Shown: positions 46,901 through 58,555 of the stretch, one piece after another
How positions within the stretch are numbered: position 1 is the first letter of the stretch
Layout of the letters: every line of letters begins with the position of its first letter
Assembly (NCBI GenBank): GCA_021904315.1
Contig: CM038912.1
Location: 23,286,949 to 23,350,948, forward strand
Length of the DNA: 64,000 bases
From: Sphagnum magellanicum
Lineage: Eukaryota > Streptophyta > Sphagnopsida > Sphagnales > Sphagnaceae
Direction of reading: 5' to 3'
The notes under the pieces: model-generated
What the model was told of the DNA's origin: nothing
Seen by the model: the letters and a program-made list of their open reading frames with translations, nothing else
Database searches by the model: none
Position numbers and translations under genes: made by a program

Positions 46901-48363
46901 CTGGTCAAATTCAAATCCACAAAGAAAGAAGAACAAAGCAGGTGCTGACATGGATGGGCCAAGGGATGTGGATATCACCAGGACAAAATCATCATGAACA
47001 AAGACAAGGTTCAAGCACCAGGTGCTAACATCATTAAAAAAAACTCACTAGTTGAATGCCAAGTTGATTGCTCACCAAACCTGAAGACTTTAGAATGTAT
47101 CCATGCAATCACATATTGTAATCTAGGTCTTTTCAAACTAGGAACCCAGGGGTACAGCATTTCAGAATCCTTCCTGACCTGATGTGGTCTCACAACTGAG
47201 GGCTGCATGAATCTCCTTCCATCGCCATCCTTGAATTCGTCCATCATCACCACAGCTGCAGTCACAAAATCCACATCAAAATGAGCCACCCTCCTTCTCA
47301 TATCCTTTTTCTTTTGATCCAGCACTGCAACCTTAAGAATTCGTCTAGTATATCATGCCATCATGCCACATTAGCAGTGGATACTAGAAGACCTTCCAGA
47401 AAAGTGCTAATCTCTATCAAAAATCTCACATTCAGATTTAGAAATAATTTTGGTGGCACACCATCACAATGTTGATTGTTCTCATCTACTAAGCCCCAAA
47501 CTCTTATATCTTGATGGACATCTACTACCCGTTCTTGCCACTAGAACTCTTCTAATAATACTGTGAATGAGAGCTTTCAGCGTGCATGCAGCAGTCTCTT
47601 CACACCTCAAGAGCAGAGCATTGTCAAGAGCAGACCACGGCAGCAGCCCATGACAAAGGTTTATGGTTCTATCTCCAAAACCCAGGACTTTGTGTCTTGA
47701 GGCACATTTACATTTTGCCGCTAAAATTCTGCGAAGAAACTGTGAATGTGAGCTTTTGATATGCATGCAGCAGTCTCTTCACACCTCAAGAGCAGAGCAT
47801 TGTCATCCTCTCCATAGCTCAACAGGCCATATGCAGGACCGTCGTGTTTCCCGACAATCATCGAAGGTTTTGCTACGCCTGGACTGTTTGAGTCATTCCC
47901 ATATCCCCAATCCCCTCAAGCCATTGAGACAAATCTCTTTGCGCCAATCAACATGCGAAAACATTGTTGAAAAAGATAGCGTCGCAAGATTGTACCATTG
48001 AAGCTCCCTTGCGTCCAGTTTCAGCAGCTGCAAAACCCAAAATACACCAAGCTTCAAGTCTATGATATGTGGCTTGTCAAATTCAAACAAGCACAGAAAA
48101 AAATTCTAAACCCTAGACAAAGAGTCGACTAAAAGAGCGACCGAGCTCGTTCTTACATGTGAGGAGGAGGAGACGGACGGTTGCACAGGGTACAGAGCCA
48201 CGCTTCCGTTGCTGGAAGCTGTGGCAACATGTTCCGGAACAGCAGATGCAGTAGCAGGCACGAATGCAGCAGCGAAGATGGTCCGCGAATGCACATCTCG
48301 CTCTGCTACAATACTGGCACGATATTCCTTCTCATTCCAGTTCCTACAATCCTCCATCTTCAT
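43990..48363 (-). CDS. THO6: THO complex subunit 6 / DWA1-like WD40 protein
   Basis: Exons on the minus strand: 48157-48363 (ATG at 48363, or 48357), a second exon ending at 47785, then 47179-47255, 46855-46900, 46499-46559, 46017-46154, 45633-45713, 45456-45495, 45114-45238, 44633-44746, 44275-44391, 43990-44073 (TAA). The protein starts MKMEDCRNWNEKEYR and continues through KHDGPAYG, CGDDGRIQGWRWKEI, NPQQRGPFSALCPIPETN, AAAGDGCAYAWDM, VFQGHSDYLHCI, IITGSEDGTARIWD and EFGSHLCTF, matching plant THO6/DWA1 throughout. This family acts in the nuclear THO/TREX mRNA-export complex and, in Arabidopsis, as a DDB1-binding WD40 protein. The first junction is unresolved: exon 1 ends in phase 0 but 47785-47914 needs phase 1. 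A small exon at 47996-48027 with acceptor before 47883 would give about 406 residues. Confidence 0.9.
47481..47810. repeat. Direct duplication of a THO6 exon-intron border, unit about 175 bp
   Basis: CAGTCTCTTCACACCTCAAG followed by AGCAGAGCATTGTC occurs at about 47589-47623 and again at 47771-47804. Weaker similarity runs through the rest of each unit. The second occurrence holds the end of a THO6 exon and its donor (minus strand), so the first is a decoy exon end and donor inside the intron. Confidence 0.8.
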
Positions 48364-48705
48364 CAACAACAACACCACCACCACCCTTACCACCACCACC
48401 CTTACCACCACCACCTCGCCAGGAAAAAAGTAGTCTCGCAAAAAATTGGACAATATATCAAACTACTGCGAGACTTGAAATCGACCAAAACATAGAAGAC
48501 ACAAGCAAAATCCTACGCCTGTTCCGGCCTCGTCTCTACTCTTCCACACAGGCCTCGGAAGCGCGCTAGGGTTCAGAGCTTTGAACCCTAATCCGGACCC
48601 TGATCCAAACCCTAACCCTAATCCGAACCCCTGAAGGCTCGAGCTCAGGTTGTCGAGGAAGAGCGATCGCAGGTGTGTTCGGGAGGAGTGTTTCCTCTTC
48701 TAACG
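48364..48705. promoter_or_regulatory. Shared divergent promoter of THO6 and the TypA-like gene, with teloboxes
   Basis: The two start codons point away from each other about 340 bp apart. The stretch contains CTAGGGTTC (48566), GAACCCTAATCC (about 48582) and AAACCCTAACCCTAA (48607-48621), i.e. telobox-type motifs known from promoters of plant translation-related genes. No TATA box is apparent. Confidence 0.65.
48368..48415. repeat. (CAC)n-type microsatellite in the THO6 leader
   Basis: Three units of about 15 bp of the type CACCACCACCCTTAC sit just upstream of the THO6 ATG and would lie in its 5' UTR. Confidence 0.8.
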
Positions 48706-51700
48706 ATGATGCCTCGTGCTCCTGCTCTTGCGAGCTGGATGGCGCGGAGCTTCCCTGTGGCTCCTGCGCGAGGTTTGTCTTTCCTGGCCGCAATTGGGCG
48801 TAGGAGATTCTCGGTGGCAGCAGCAGCAGCACCGGAGGTGGTGGACAATCCTTCCGCCGTCGACAACAACGTTGTGTCGCCGTCGTCCATTCGGAACGTG
48901 GCCATCATAGCGCATGTGGACCATGGCAAGACGACGCTACTGGATCGTATACTGCGACAATGCGGAGCCAATGTGCCGCGAGAGCGGGCAATGGACTCCA
49001 TCGCCCTGGAGCGCGAGCGCGGCATCACCATCGCTTCCAAGGTATGTATGTATCTGCAAAATTGTAGCAAGAATGTTGGCCAATTTCATGATCAAATGCT
49101 CCTCAGGTTTTTAGGTTTTCGGTTGAAGGTTTAGCCTCTATCCCTCTTCGCAGTCCATCCCCTTCTTGTGATTTTCTCTTTGTGTTTTTCAAGCTTGTGC
49201 AAGAGCTAGTGGTTTTCCCAAGCTTCCACTGTGGGGCATTTCAGAGCCCACTCCCCCTCCCTCAGAGCTCAAAACATTTTCTACGGTTTGTCTGCATATC
49301 TTCTTCTATCGGAACTTCTGTTGTGAATTGTTCCAGGTTTCGTGATTGATTCCTCTCTCAATTCTGTTCTCCATTTCAGAATCTCTTGCAAGAGAAATTG
49401 TCCAGGGTTTAAGCCCTTCCAGTAACAAGCATGGTGGTGCTTCATGCAGGTCTAAGATTTAGGGTTTACAGTTCATTCTGTTATGGAAGCTTTGAAGGAT
49501 CTCATATTGTTGGCTTAATACAAAGCAATATGCACAAGGTGATCAGAACAGGTTGGGAGAGAGAGAGATGATTCTGAGGCAAATGCACTATTGGTTGCAG
49601 TATACATCAATCACATGGAAGGGAATGGAGCTGAATGTTGTGGACACTCCTGGTCATGCCGACTTTGGTGGGGAGGTATGATTTTCTCTCTCTCCTTATC
49701 TCTTGCCTGAATTGTCCATGGAAAGCTCATCTTTGGACACACAACAGATCAAGGCTGTAGAAAAGAACAGAGCATGTGTGTGCAGTATTGACCACTGGGA
49801 GGTATTGGAAGAGAATCTGATCCCTTAGCCTGATTCTCAGAGAGAGACAGGGGGAGATAGACACAGAGAGAGAGAGAGAGAGAGAAGGGGTGGGGAGGAT
49901 CAAGCAATCTATTGTGTTAATTCAAGCTGGTAAGTCAGAGATCTGATGAACAAGAACATGTGAAGGACAGGCTACCAATTCTCATGCGTTCTTTGCAATG
50001 TGTCTTTTGTGGAGCAAAGGTGGAGAGAGTGGTGGGGATGGTGGAAGGGGCAGTATTGGTGGTGGATGCTGGTGAAGGTCCATTAGCACAGACCAAGTTT
50101 GTTGTTGCTAAGGCTCTCAAACTTGGTCTTCGTCCTATTCTTCTTCTCAATAAAGTTGACCGACCTTCTGGTTTTTGTCTCCCTCTGCCATTTTCTCCTC
50201 TCCCCCTGCTTCTTGTAGCCAAGAGTTTTCTATATCAAGTATTGGAATAAGGAAAAAAAAAAATCTTCTCACCCACACTCGCTCAAGCTTATGTGTCCTT
50301 TTGGCCACTTCTGAAGAGAAGGCCCACCCTTACTCAAACTGGTGTTTTTTGTTGGCAGTCACTGAACAAAGGTGTTCAGAAGTGGAGACTTTGGTTTTTG
50401 ATCTCTTTGCAAATCTGGGGGCATCAGGTACTTCATATCTTAAGATTTTTGCCACAATCCAGTTTGGTGGAAATTGACAGAGTTTTCCTGTTACTAATGG
50501 TGTTGTGACAGGCACTCGGTTTGTTGGAAATGATCAGGTCATTGCCAGTTTTTTGTGGAAATGTGTACTAACTCTTGACCTGCAAATTGTGCCTGAGAAT
50601 GAGATGGTCTTCTGTACCAGGCCTGCATACAGTATATTGGACTTAGGGGATCTGTGTGGTATCTGCAGTGACACTGTTGTTTCACCAGTCATAATGATAA
50701 ACATGTTCTGTAGAGACAATCCAGTCATTCTCAAGTAGAGAACTTGCAAATAGACATTTTGACAAGTCAATGGGAGTTCCTTATTGGACCATGAGAGAAA
50801 GTAATGATGAAAAAAAGTGATGATATTCTCCTTTGCAGATGAGCAGCTGGAGTTTCCAGTGCTGTATGCATCTGCAAAAGAAGGGTGGGTGTCACGAGCA
50901 TACACAAAATGCACAGAAGGTGAAGAGCGAACTGTTGCACCACTTATGGATGCTATAGTGGAGCATGTTGCTGCGCCCCATGGAGATCTGCATGCCCCTT
51001 TTCGCATGCTGGTAAATCTAAACCCCCAGTTTCTCTTGGCTAGGTTCAACTCTGGTTACAGCATGTTTTGTGGCTTAATTAAGGCTGACATGCAGGTTGC
51101 ACTACCAGTGTGTATTCTCAGTTCAGTTTTTTAAAATTTCAACATTACTGTGGTACCTATCTCGAGCGTTAAAGAGATTTTTTTTTCTTTGAGAACTTCC
51201 CCTTCTGGACTTCATTTGGACATAAAGAATTGCGGGTTGTGTACAGGTGTCTATGATGGAGCGTGATGTATATCTAGGCCGGATCTTGACAGGGCGTATT
51301 GCATCAGGAGTAGTCCGAGTTGGGGATAGGGTGCATGGACTTCGTGGCACAGAAGGCAATTCTACTCCTTTTGATGAGTGCAAGGTGAACACCATAATGG
51401 CCTCTTTTCTTCTCAAGTGTGTCAATTGGTACCATTCTTTGTATGATTTGAGCCAAGGATGAGTCTGAGATCTCAGCACCTTGCTGGAGGGAATCTACTG
51501 TTGTGAGCTGATAAAGTCACTGGGGAGTAATGACAGCTAGTCACTGCTATTCATGATAGAGGTGATGCTCTGATACTTTGTGAGTGACAATCACAAGGTC
51601 ATGGCTACACTTTTTCTTCTGTGGTTGTTTGGGTCTGGTCAGAACTGACATCCACTTTGAAAGTGTTACTGTGGAGTTTGCTCTGCAACCTTGGTGGTAA

Positions 51701-54700
51701 TTTGGTATCAGAAACAGAGGATACTTGTATGATTGATGAGACCAACATGATGATCAGGTGGTCAAGTTAATGAAACGGAAGGGCACAAGCACAGTGTTGG
51801 TGGATTGCGCGGGTGCAGGAGACATAGTGTCAGTGGCAGGGTTATCTCAGCCCTCCATTGGCCACACTGTGTCAGCTGCTGAGGTCAACCATGGCAAACT
51901 CTCTTTTGTCTTCCAATTTCCTTGTTAACAGTTTGCTTTGCATTGAGAATAGTGTTCAGAATGATGAATTTCTGTTAGCTTAGGTAGTCTAATCTTGCTT
52001 ACCATTGCTCTCCATAGGTGTAGAGCTATGGTACTGTTAACACGACAAGGCATTTCAACTGGATCTAGGACCCATGAGGGGTTTGACTGAATAGCTCACA
52101 CCTCACCTGCTATGCAATTTGGCCCAGGACCAGATTGTACCTTCCAGCAGTCACAAGGTGGCTTCAACCAGCATCTAAAGTTTTACCAGGATGCAGGTGA
52201 CAGAGGCTTTGCCAGCAGCTGCAATGGACCCACCAACCATCTCAATGACATTCAGTGTCAATGACTCACCTCTTGCTGGCCGTGAGGGTCATCAAGTAAT
52301 CTTCTTCTCCCACACTGATACTTGAATCATGTTGGGCAATTTTCTAAGTAAAGGTGTGGTATGCCGTAAACGTTCTCTGCATGGATTGATAAGAATGCCT
52401 TACCATCCAGTTGGGGGGGTTTTATCCACATTGCAGTTAACAGGCCCCAAAATAGGGGAGAGGCTGATGGCTGAGGCCGAAAGCAATTTGTCAATCGGTG
52501 TATTACCAACTGCAGGTCAGGACGCGTATGAGGTTCAAGGTCGTGGTGAGCTCCAACTTGGTAAGTACAAGTTAGAATGCTGTGAATCTTGTATAATTCA
52601 AGATCCTGGTTGTTATGCAGTATTTTCTCTTATTGTGAATACTTGTTGTGCAGGCATTCTGCTTGAGAACATGCGGCGAGAGGGTTTTGAGCTTTCAGTC
52701 TCTCCACCAGCTGTTATGTAAGTAACCTGCGATTGTTTCATCACACCCTAACCCCTAACTTTGGACCCTATACCCTGCATGAGCACTCTCACTCTCGTGC
52801 AACAAGTCAGATGCTGAAATGTCAAATTTGAATCCTAGAACACTTACCTGTGATCTATGGTATTGCTGGAAGAAAAATGAATTGTATGCTTTGATGCTTG
52901 TAAAGCTTTAGTTTAGAGGAGTTTCATGTGCAAATCCCCATTTGTGTCCAGGTACAAAGAGGAGAATGGGAAGAAACTGGAACCAATTGAGGAGGTCATC
53001 ATTGAGGTGGGTACCAATTCTTCTGATGCAGGTGTAGAAATCGTGTAATGAGTCTGCAGGTCTATTCTCATCTGCTATCCTAACTTGGCTCAGATACTTC
53101 GGATTATTCTTGATCGGCACTCAGAAAAGTACTGGTTTTGTGATTTTCACAGTTTTTAACCTTGCAACTATCATCAGAGTTCATTTTTTCTGTTGTTCAC
53201 TGTTCACAGTCTACTACACTGGCTTAAAAGTTCGACATAGTTTGAAATGATGACAGGAATCAGTCATCTCATTTGAGCTTGGTGGATGTTGAATGGCTGA
53301 TGGGTCATGGGTGTAGGTTAATGACGATCATGCAGGACTTATTATTGAAGCTCTTTCACATCGCCGTGCAGAATTTCTGGAGATGGGTCCATGTCCAGAG
53401 GCAGTAGGACGCACCCGTCTTTCTTTTACTTGTCCCTCAAGGTCTGTTGTTCTCTAGTTTCCAATTGAGAATGAATGGATCACAAAAGCACATGTTTTTA
53501 AGTCCTGAACATGATACAGAGAGGTAATGGACAAGACAGGAAGAATTGACAAGTGGAAGATGGAATGAGCTCTGTAGTCCAACTAATGGTCCAGAGGATT
53601 TGTTGCCTCTTGAAGAAAAGTGAAACATGACCAGGATCCATGTGGTCTCTTAGAGCTACCTCTAAGAGAGTGTAAAGTGGGCAATTGATGGCAGGGGACT
53701 TGTGGGCTACCGGAGTGTGTTCAGCACTGACACACATGGCACAGGCTTCATGCACCGAGCTTTTCTCAGTATGCTTTCTCTCTTTTCTTCCCACTTTCAA
53801 TTTGCCTTGCTAGTCCTTTTCCTCCCTTGATTCAGACAGTATGTGTAGTTGTTCTGAGGTGATGATATCCACATGATGCACTCAGTGCCATACGATCCTA
53901 GTCTGGTGTTGCCAACATTCAACATTCAGCTCTATGTTTTAGTATTATTACTGTTGTACACCATATAAAATCTAGTGGCGAATCTCTAGGTCCAGTGAAC
54001 AGTTATGGGTTGGTGGACATGACTATCATGCACTGAATTCTTGTCGCCAGGAAATTAAGTTTGATCATGTGCCAAATTACTGCAGCTTATGGGAAATATC
54101 GAGGTCCATTGGGGAACGTCAGGAAAGGTGTTTTGGTACTACCTCCACCCTAATTGCATATCTGCCTTATTCTTTTGCAAAGTTCATTGTCATTAGGAAC
54201 GTGGTTGTGAAAGGTCACCATAAAGTAGCATTTCACCTTTTTGCCTACTGACCTGCCTGTTGATTGTTCAGGTGTCCATGGCCTCAGGAGTTATTACAGC
54301 CCATGCCCTAATGGGCCTTCAAGCACGTGGCATTTTGTTTGTTGAACCTGGAATGGAGGTTTTCCTTTGATCATTGTTACCCTCTCTAGCCCCTTCTGTT
54401 GTATGGTGTTCATTTTCATTCATTTAATCTTCCCATGCAATTGTAGACTTCATAGGAGGATATTTCATCTCTGGGACTCATGTCAAGCTTTTATGGCCCA
54501 AGAAAATGAATTTTCTGCCAAAAGGATAAGTGTGAAGTATTTTCCTGTCTGACAAACCTAGTAGTGAGTATGTGTACTTATTTAGTACTCATGTTTGGAA
54601 ACATGTACAGGTCTTGTGCATAGCCAGCTTTGCTTGTGTATGAGAGATGCTTACGTTGAAAATCCAGGAAGGCTTTCATATAAGATAAGCTTCAACATGG

Positions 54701-56445
54701 AGAATTCTGTGAGTCGAACTACTAATCAATGCAGAAGAACAAGGAGTTGTTGAGGGGTTTAAGAATGGAAGAGTACATGTGATGTGCAGACATATGATGG
54801 AATGGTTATTGGTGAGCATTCACGTGAAACAGACCTTGAGGTTAGTCCACCCATCTCAATTCTTGATATATTGGTTTATGGGTACCTATGGATACTTAGC
54901 TCTGCACTATGTCAGAAAAGAAAGAAATCATCATTTCATGAACCTGGTTAGTTTAATGCAGTTGTGCCCATTCCACATGCTCGGTTTATCCATCTGTGGA
55001 TTCTAGAGTTCCAACTTAGTCTGTACTTAGAGTTGTTGGTTTGGGGTGATCTGAATTGTTGAGGCTGTAATTGTTCTTTATTACTCAGAAATTTACAAGG
55101 CCAATTTTGATATTAAGTCCTAACTTTGAAGCCTATCCACTCCTGACCAACTGATATCAGGAAATTGGGCTGAAAACAGACATTCAACTTTGCATGAACA
55201 ATTTCACAACAATCTCAAGTTTGAATTTATATCACGTGACACTCAGAGGAGATGACAATGTTGAACTTTCTTCCAGAACAGTTGGGACGTGATAATTATT
55301 TTGTGGCTAGATCCAGGGGCTGGTCTTGTACCTGGACTTACAACCAGGAAACTGCTGGTCCAGAGTCCAGACCAGGGTGCTCACATGACAGGAAAAAGGT
55401 TAGGTTGTTGACAAGTTTCTTGGGGGTACAGGTCAATCCAGTGCGCAGTAAGGAGTTAAACAACATCCGAGCTGCTGGCAAAGATGAAAATGTCCGTCTG
55501 ACACCTCCTCGAATGGTAAGTGTAAATAAATCACATGATGTTTTACCAACAGAGGCCTTGAATAAAAAGATTGTGACTAAAAGCTGCTTTGCAATTTCTA
55601 AAACTGTTAAATAAGCTTGTGGGAGCAGCATATTTTTTGCTGTGCAATGAGGCAGACAAGAAACATCTCAGGTCTCTGATTCTCTTTCAACTATTGACTG
55701 GCAGATATTACTGGAGGAAGCTATTGGATATGTGGCTGGAGATGAATTAATTGAGGTACTCTCTCTCATCCGCAGAGCTTGATATTGTTTTCATGGATTT
55801 GAACTTCAATGCAAAGCTCTTATTTTCTGCCTCAGTGGAACCCCCTGGAACAGGGGATGGGACTGCAGGCCCCAATGTTTACTGATTTTCAGAATTCAGA
55901 AAGTACAAAAGTGGGAGAAGGTGCCAACAGTTGGCACCTTCCCCACTGCCAACAATGCCCTTGTGGCACCATTCAGACTTGAAATCACTCTTGATCATAC
56001 CTTGCTTGCTTGCCTCTCTAAGATGCCTATGCTTACTGAGACAGCACTAGGTCACCATGCAACTATTTTCTGCCTCACAATATAGGGAATCGGATGTGGT
56101 CTGAAAACAAAGCATTGGCCAAGCTGTGTATCATCAGTATAGCTGTGGTTAGATTACACACCTCAGTAGGCTTCGAAAATAGTATTGTCAAATATCAATG
56201 TTAGAAGGTGACTCACAAAGTTGACACACATGCCTCAATCATCTCTTCAGTTATGTTTGATGTTTACTGAGTTCTCTAGATGTGATTGTTACAGTGGAAT
56301 TCTGTTTTTTGAAGTGCCTCATGAATCACTCACTTTCCTTTGAGACCAATTATTGCAGGTGACGCCAAAAGCAATAAGACTGCGGAAAAAGTTTCTGGAC
56401 GCATCAAGGCGTAGAACTACAAAGCGTGCAAAGAAGGCAGATTGA
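48706..56445 (+). CDS. Organellar TypA/BipA-like translational GTPase (EMB2785 type)
   Basis: Nineteen exons: 48706-49041, 49601-49675, 50020-50170, 50359-50427, 50839-51011, 51247-51384, 51758-51883, 52197-52295, 52437-52560, 52654-52717, 52952-53006, 53317-53441, 53695-53768, 54086-54135, 54272-54358, 54790-54840, 55432-55515, 55705-55755, 56359-56445. They sum to 2019 nt (672 residues), near the size I recall for this family. The start is the ATG of [18 protein letters not shown]. The first ~45 residues are arginine- and alanine-rich without acidic residues, a likely mitochondrial or dual organellar transit peptide. GTPase motifs: AHVDHGKT (69-76), [14 protein letters not shown] (from 127), NKVD (181-184), ASAKEG (about 221). 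Later text [24 protein letters not shown] and [13 protein letters not shown] matches TypA and plant At2g31060-type proteins. They bind ribosomes and aid organellar translation. All exons are phased and unbroken. Confidence 0.95.
49865..49885. repeat. (GA)n microsatellite in an intron
   Basis: A run of about ten GA units in the second intron of the TypA-like gene. Confidence 0.9.
51455..51605 (+). repeat. Dispersed intronic repeat, copy 4
   Basis: Contains GAGCTGATAAAGTCACTGGG and TGACAGCTAGTCACT, matching the core of the VARICOSE-intron copies. It lies in the intron after the exon ending at 51384. A further short match (TTTTCCTGTTACTA, then TTGTGACAGGCACT) lies at about 50483-50517. Confidence 0.45.
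55911..55946. repeat. Intronic hairpin, 17-bp stem with one bulge
   Basis: GAAGGTGCCAAC (55917-55928) and GTTGGCACCTTC (55930-55941) are perfect inverted repeats around one base, extended outward by GTGGG/CCCAC with one bulged base. It lies in the last intron (55756-56358) of the TypA-like gene. Confidence 0.85.
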
Positions 56446-57762
56446 GACTAATTGCATTGTTAAATTTTTTTGGTGCTGCACCTATAATTAGGCATTTTTT
56501 GGTAAAAGTGCTTACTTACCACTACCCAGTTTAGGCTCCAGAGTTAAATTTAGTCAATTTGCTCAGTTCTCACTAGTAGCCCTGTTTTGGTCAGTTGCCA
56601 AAAGATGAGGTTGTTGAAAAAAACAGGACATTCATAGCAAGTAGAGAGTGTTTCACACAGGAATTTAGCATATGAGGATAATTTGGCATACAAGGAGGGC
56701 ATCACCAAATTCCAATGAACTTTTCTTGTATACTTGGATTGGTAAGGAACATTTATTGTTTTGGACACATTGATAATTCATGTTAGATTTTCTAGATAGG
56801 TATCAGTTCAGTAGCTTATTATGATTAGAATCATTGGACATTGTTCCATCTCTGTCTTCATCTCATCTTCATGGAGCAATCTCATCTTGTGCTTGTGGTC
56901 CACAACTATTTGACTATATGACTCTGGTTATCTTGCAGATCTGGTATCTGTGGCTGATTTAGGATTTATACAATTGAGAGAGCCTTGAACCCTGGACAGT
57001 TTATATAAAACTCGACATTTCAGGTAATGACAGCACTCCTGAGCAGAAGAAAGCCCAACTTCATGCCATCATAGCTATCACACTTCAACTAAATTCATGT
57101 CATCATAATAGTGAATTGTTTGTCACATTGGACAAGAGGTTTGCTTAACAAAGAAAGATTTCTATGGCCAATATGAACCTTGAGTAAACGTGTCCCCATA
57201 GTAAACCAATCCCTTCTCCAAAAATGGATATTTCTCTTTAGGGTTTCATTATTTAAAAAGTTATTCAGGTATCAATAAGGCTGGCAGGTTGCTCAATGGC
57301 CTTTGAGACAAACATAACAGTGACAGAATTTCAAGGATTCCAGGTTCAAGGATTTGGGTCGATGATGATGTACATGTCCCTGTTACATTAGTGTAATTGT
57401 GTATGGCAGTTGATTAAGCCAACAACTCCAATTGTGTGTGCTAGCTTGACTGTATACTGTTGGATTCTTTTTCAGCTACTGAGTTTCAAAATTTTGGATT
57501 GCTAGAGAGCAAGCTTAGTTTCCTGGATGGAGATGGTGTCTGTTCAGTATGTTCCGTAATTTCAGCAATGACCATGCATTCTTCAAATTTTTGTCATCGT
57601 GCACTATTTTGATGCTGCAGCCCTTCTGAACATGGTGGTGAGTTGGACCATGTATCCCATCGGGTATCAAGACAGTATGGAATGGTATTGTGAGCTCAGA
57701 AACATGCCTACATGGATGCCATGAGCTCCTAGGAAATCAATCCGAGGAGGCCAGAGGATGTC

Positions 57763-57790
57763 ATGTAATCATGACATGTCATGATTACAT
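57763..57790. repeat. 28-bp perfect palindrome
   Basis: ATGTAATCATGACA followed immediately by its reverse complement TGTCATGATTACAT. Related ACATGTCA text recurs nearby (57918-57925 and 57958-57965), suggesting a repeat family or protein-binding clusters. Confidence 0.9.
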
Positions 57791-58359
57791 TCGCAGGATG
57801 GTATGGCATCTACGGAGGCTCATTTCCAAGCCTGATGTACATGGTTGGCCATATAAAGTGGACATGTTATCTGATTTCCATGTGCAGGCCTAGGTGGCCC
57901 CTAAGAACTGTTGGAGTGACATGTCATGCTAGAATCCCCACCAGACCAGTTGGGATGACATGTCAGCCTAAAATCTACTTCCAAGGCATTGTGCAGGTAT
58001 GTACATAGAATTGGAAAAAGTGTGCAACATTTATATTGCTATTCATGCACACCAATCTTGAAAACTAACCTACATGGACACCATGAAAGAATCTATTGCT
58101 TGTAAATTGCATTCACAAAGTCAATTAGGTGTTTAATTAGGTACATGGACTTAGGGTATCTTTCCATTAGGTTGTTATGATCACAATACTCTAATGGAAA
58201 GCAATTGAAATGGAGCCTTGTTTTGTGTTGCATAAACATACATTTCATTGAAGAGAGTTGAAATTGAGCAAGAAATTTATAAATAATTAACATTACGAAC
58301 TTTTCATAAGGAACTTTTTAAGAAAGCTTGTAGGAATATATGATCAGATAAGAAAGGAA

Positions 58360-58555
58360 GACGAGTGTCATGCTCTAATGATTCTTAAGTTGAGGTAAAC
58401 AAAAGGATAATAGGAGTCAATCTCTGATGATTTTAAAGTTGAAGCATAAAAAGGTTGACAAGCATCACTTTCTAATGGTTCTTAGGTTGAACAATAAGAA
58501 AAGATGACGTGCGTCATTCTCTAATGATTCTTAGGTTGACTCATAATCGCATTTG
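58360..58555. repeat. Tandem repeat, about 4 units of 50 bp
   Basis: Each unit contains a variant of TCTCTAATGATTCTTAGGTT followed by an A-rich stretch. Unit starts are near 58366, 58417, 58464 and 58511. No coding potential. Confidence 0.75.

Noticed and set aside
48181..48569. Plus-strand frames over the THO6 first exon and CAC repeat
   Set aside because: Low-complexity threonine/proline runs antisense to the THO6 N-terminus, which matches its family.
53498..53800. Minus-strand 100-codon frame within the TypA-like gene
   Set aside because: Overlaps exon 53695-53768, which matches the GTPase family on the other strand; no independent support.
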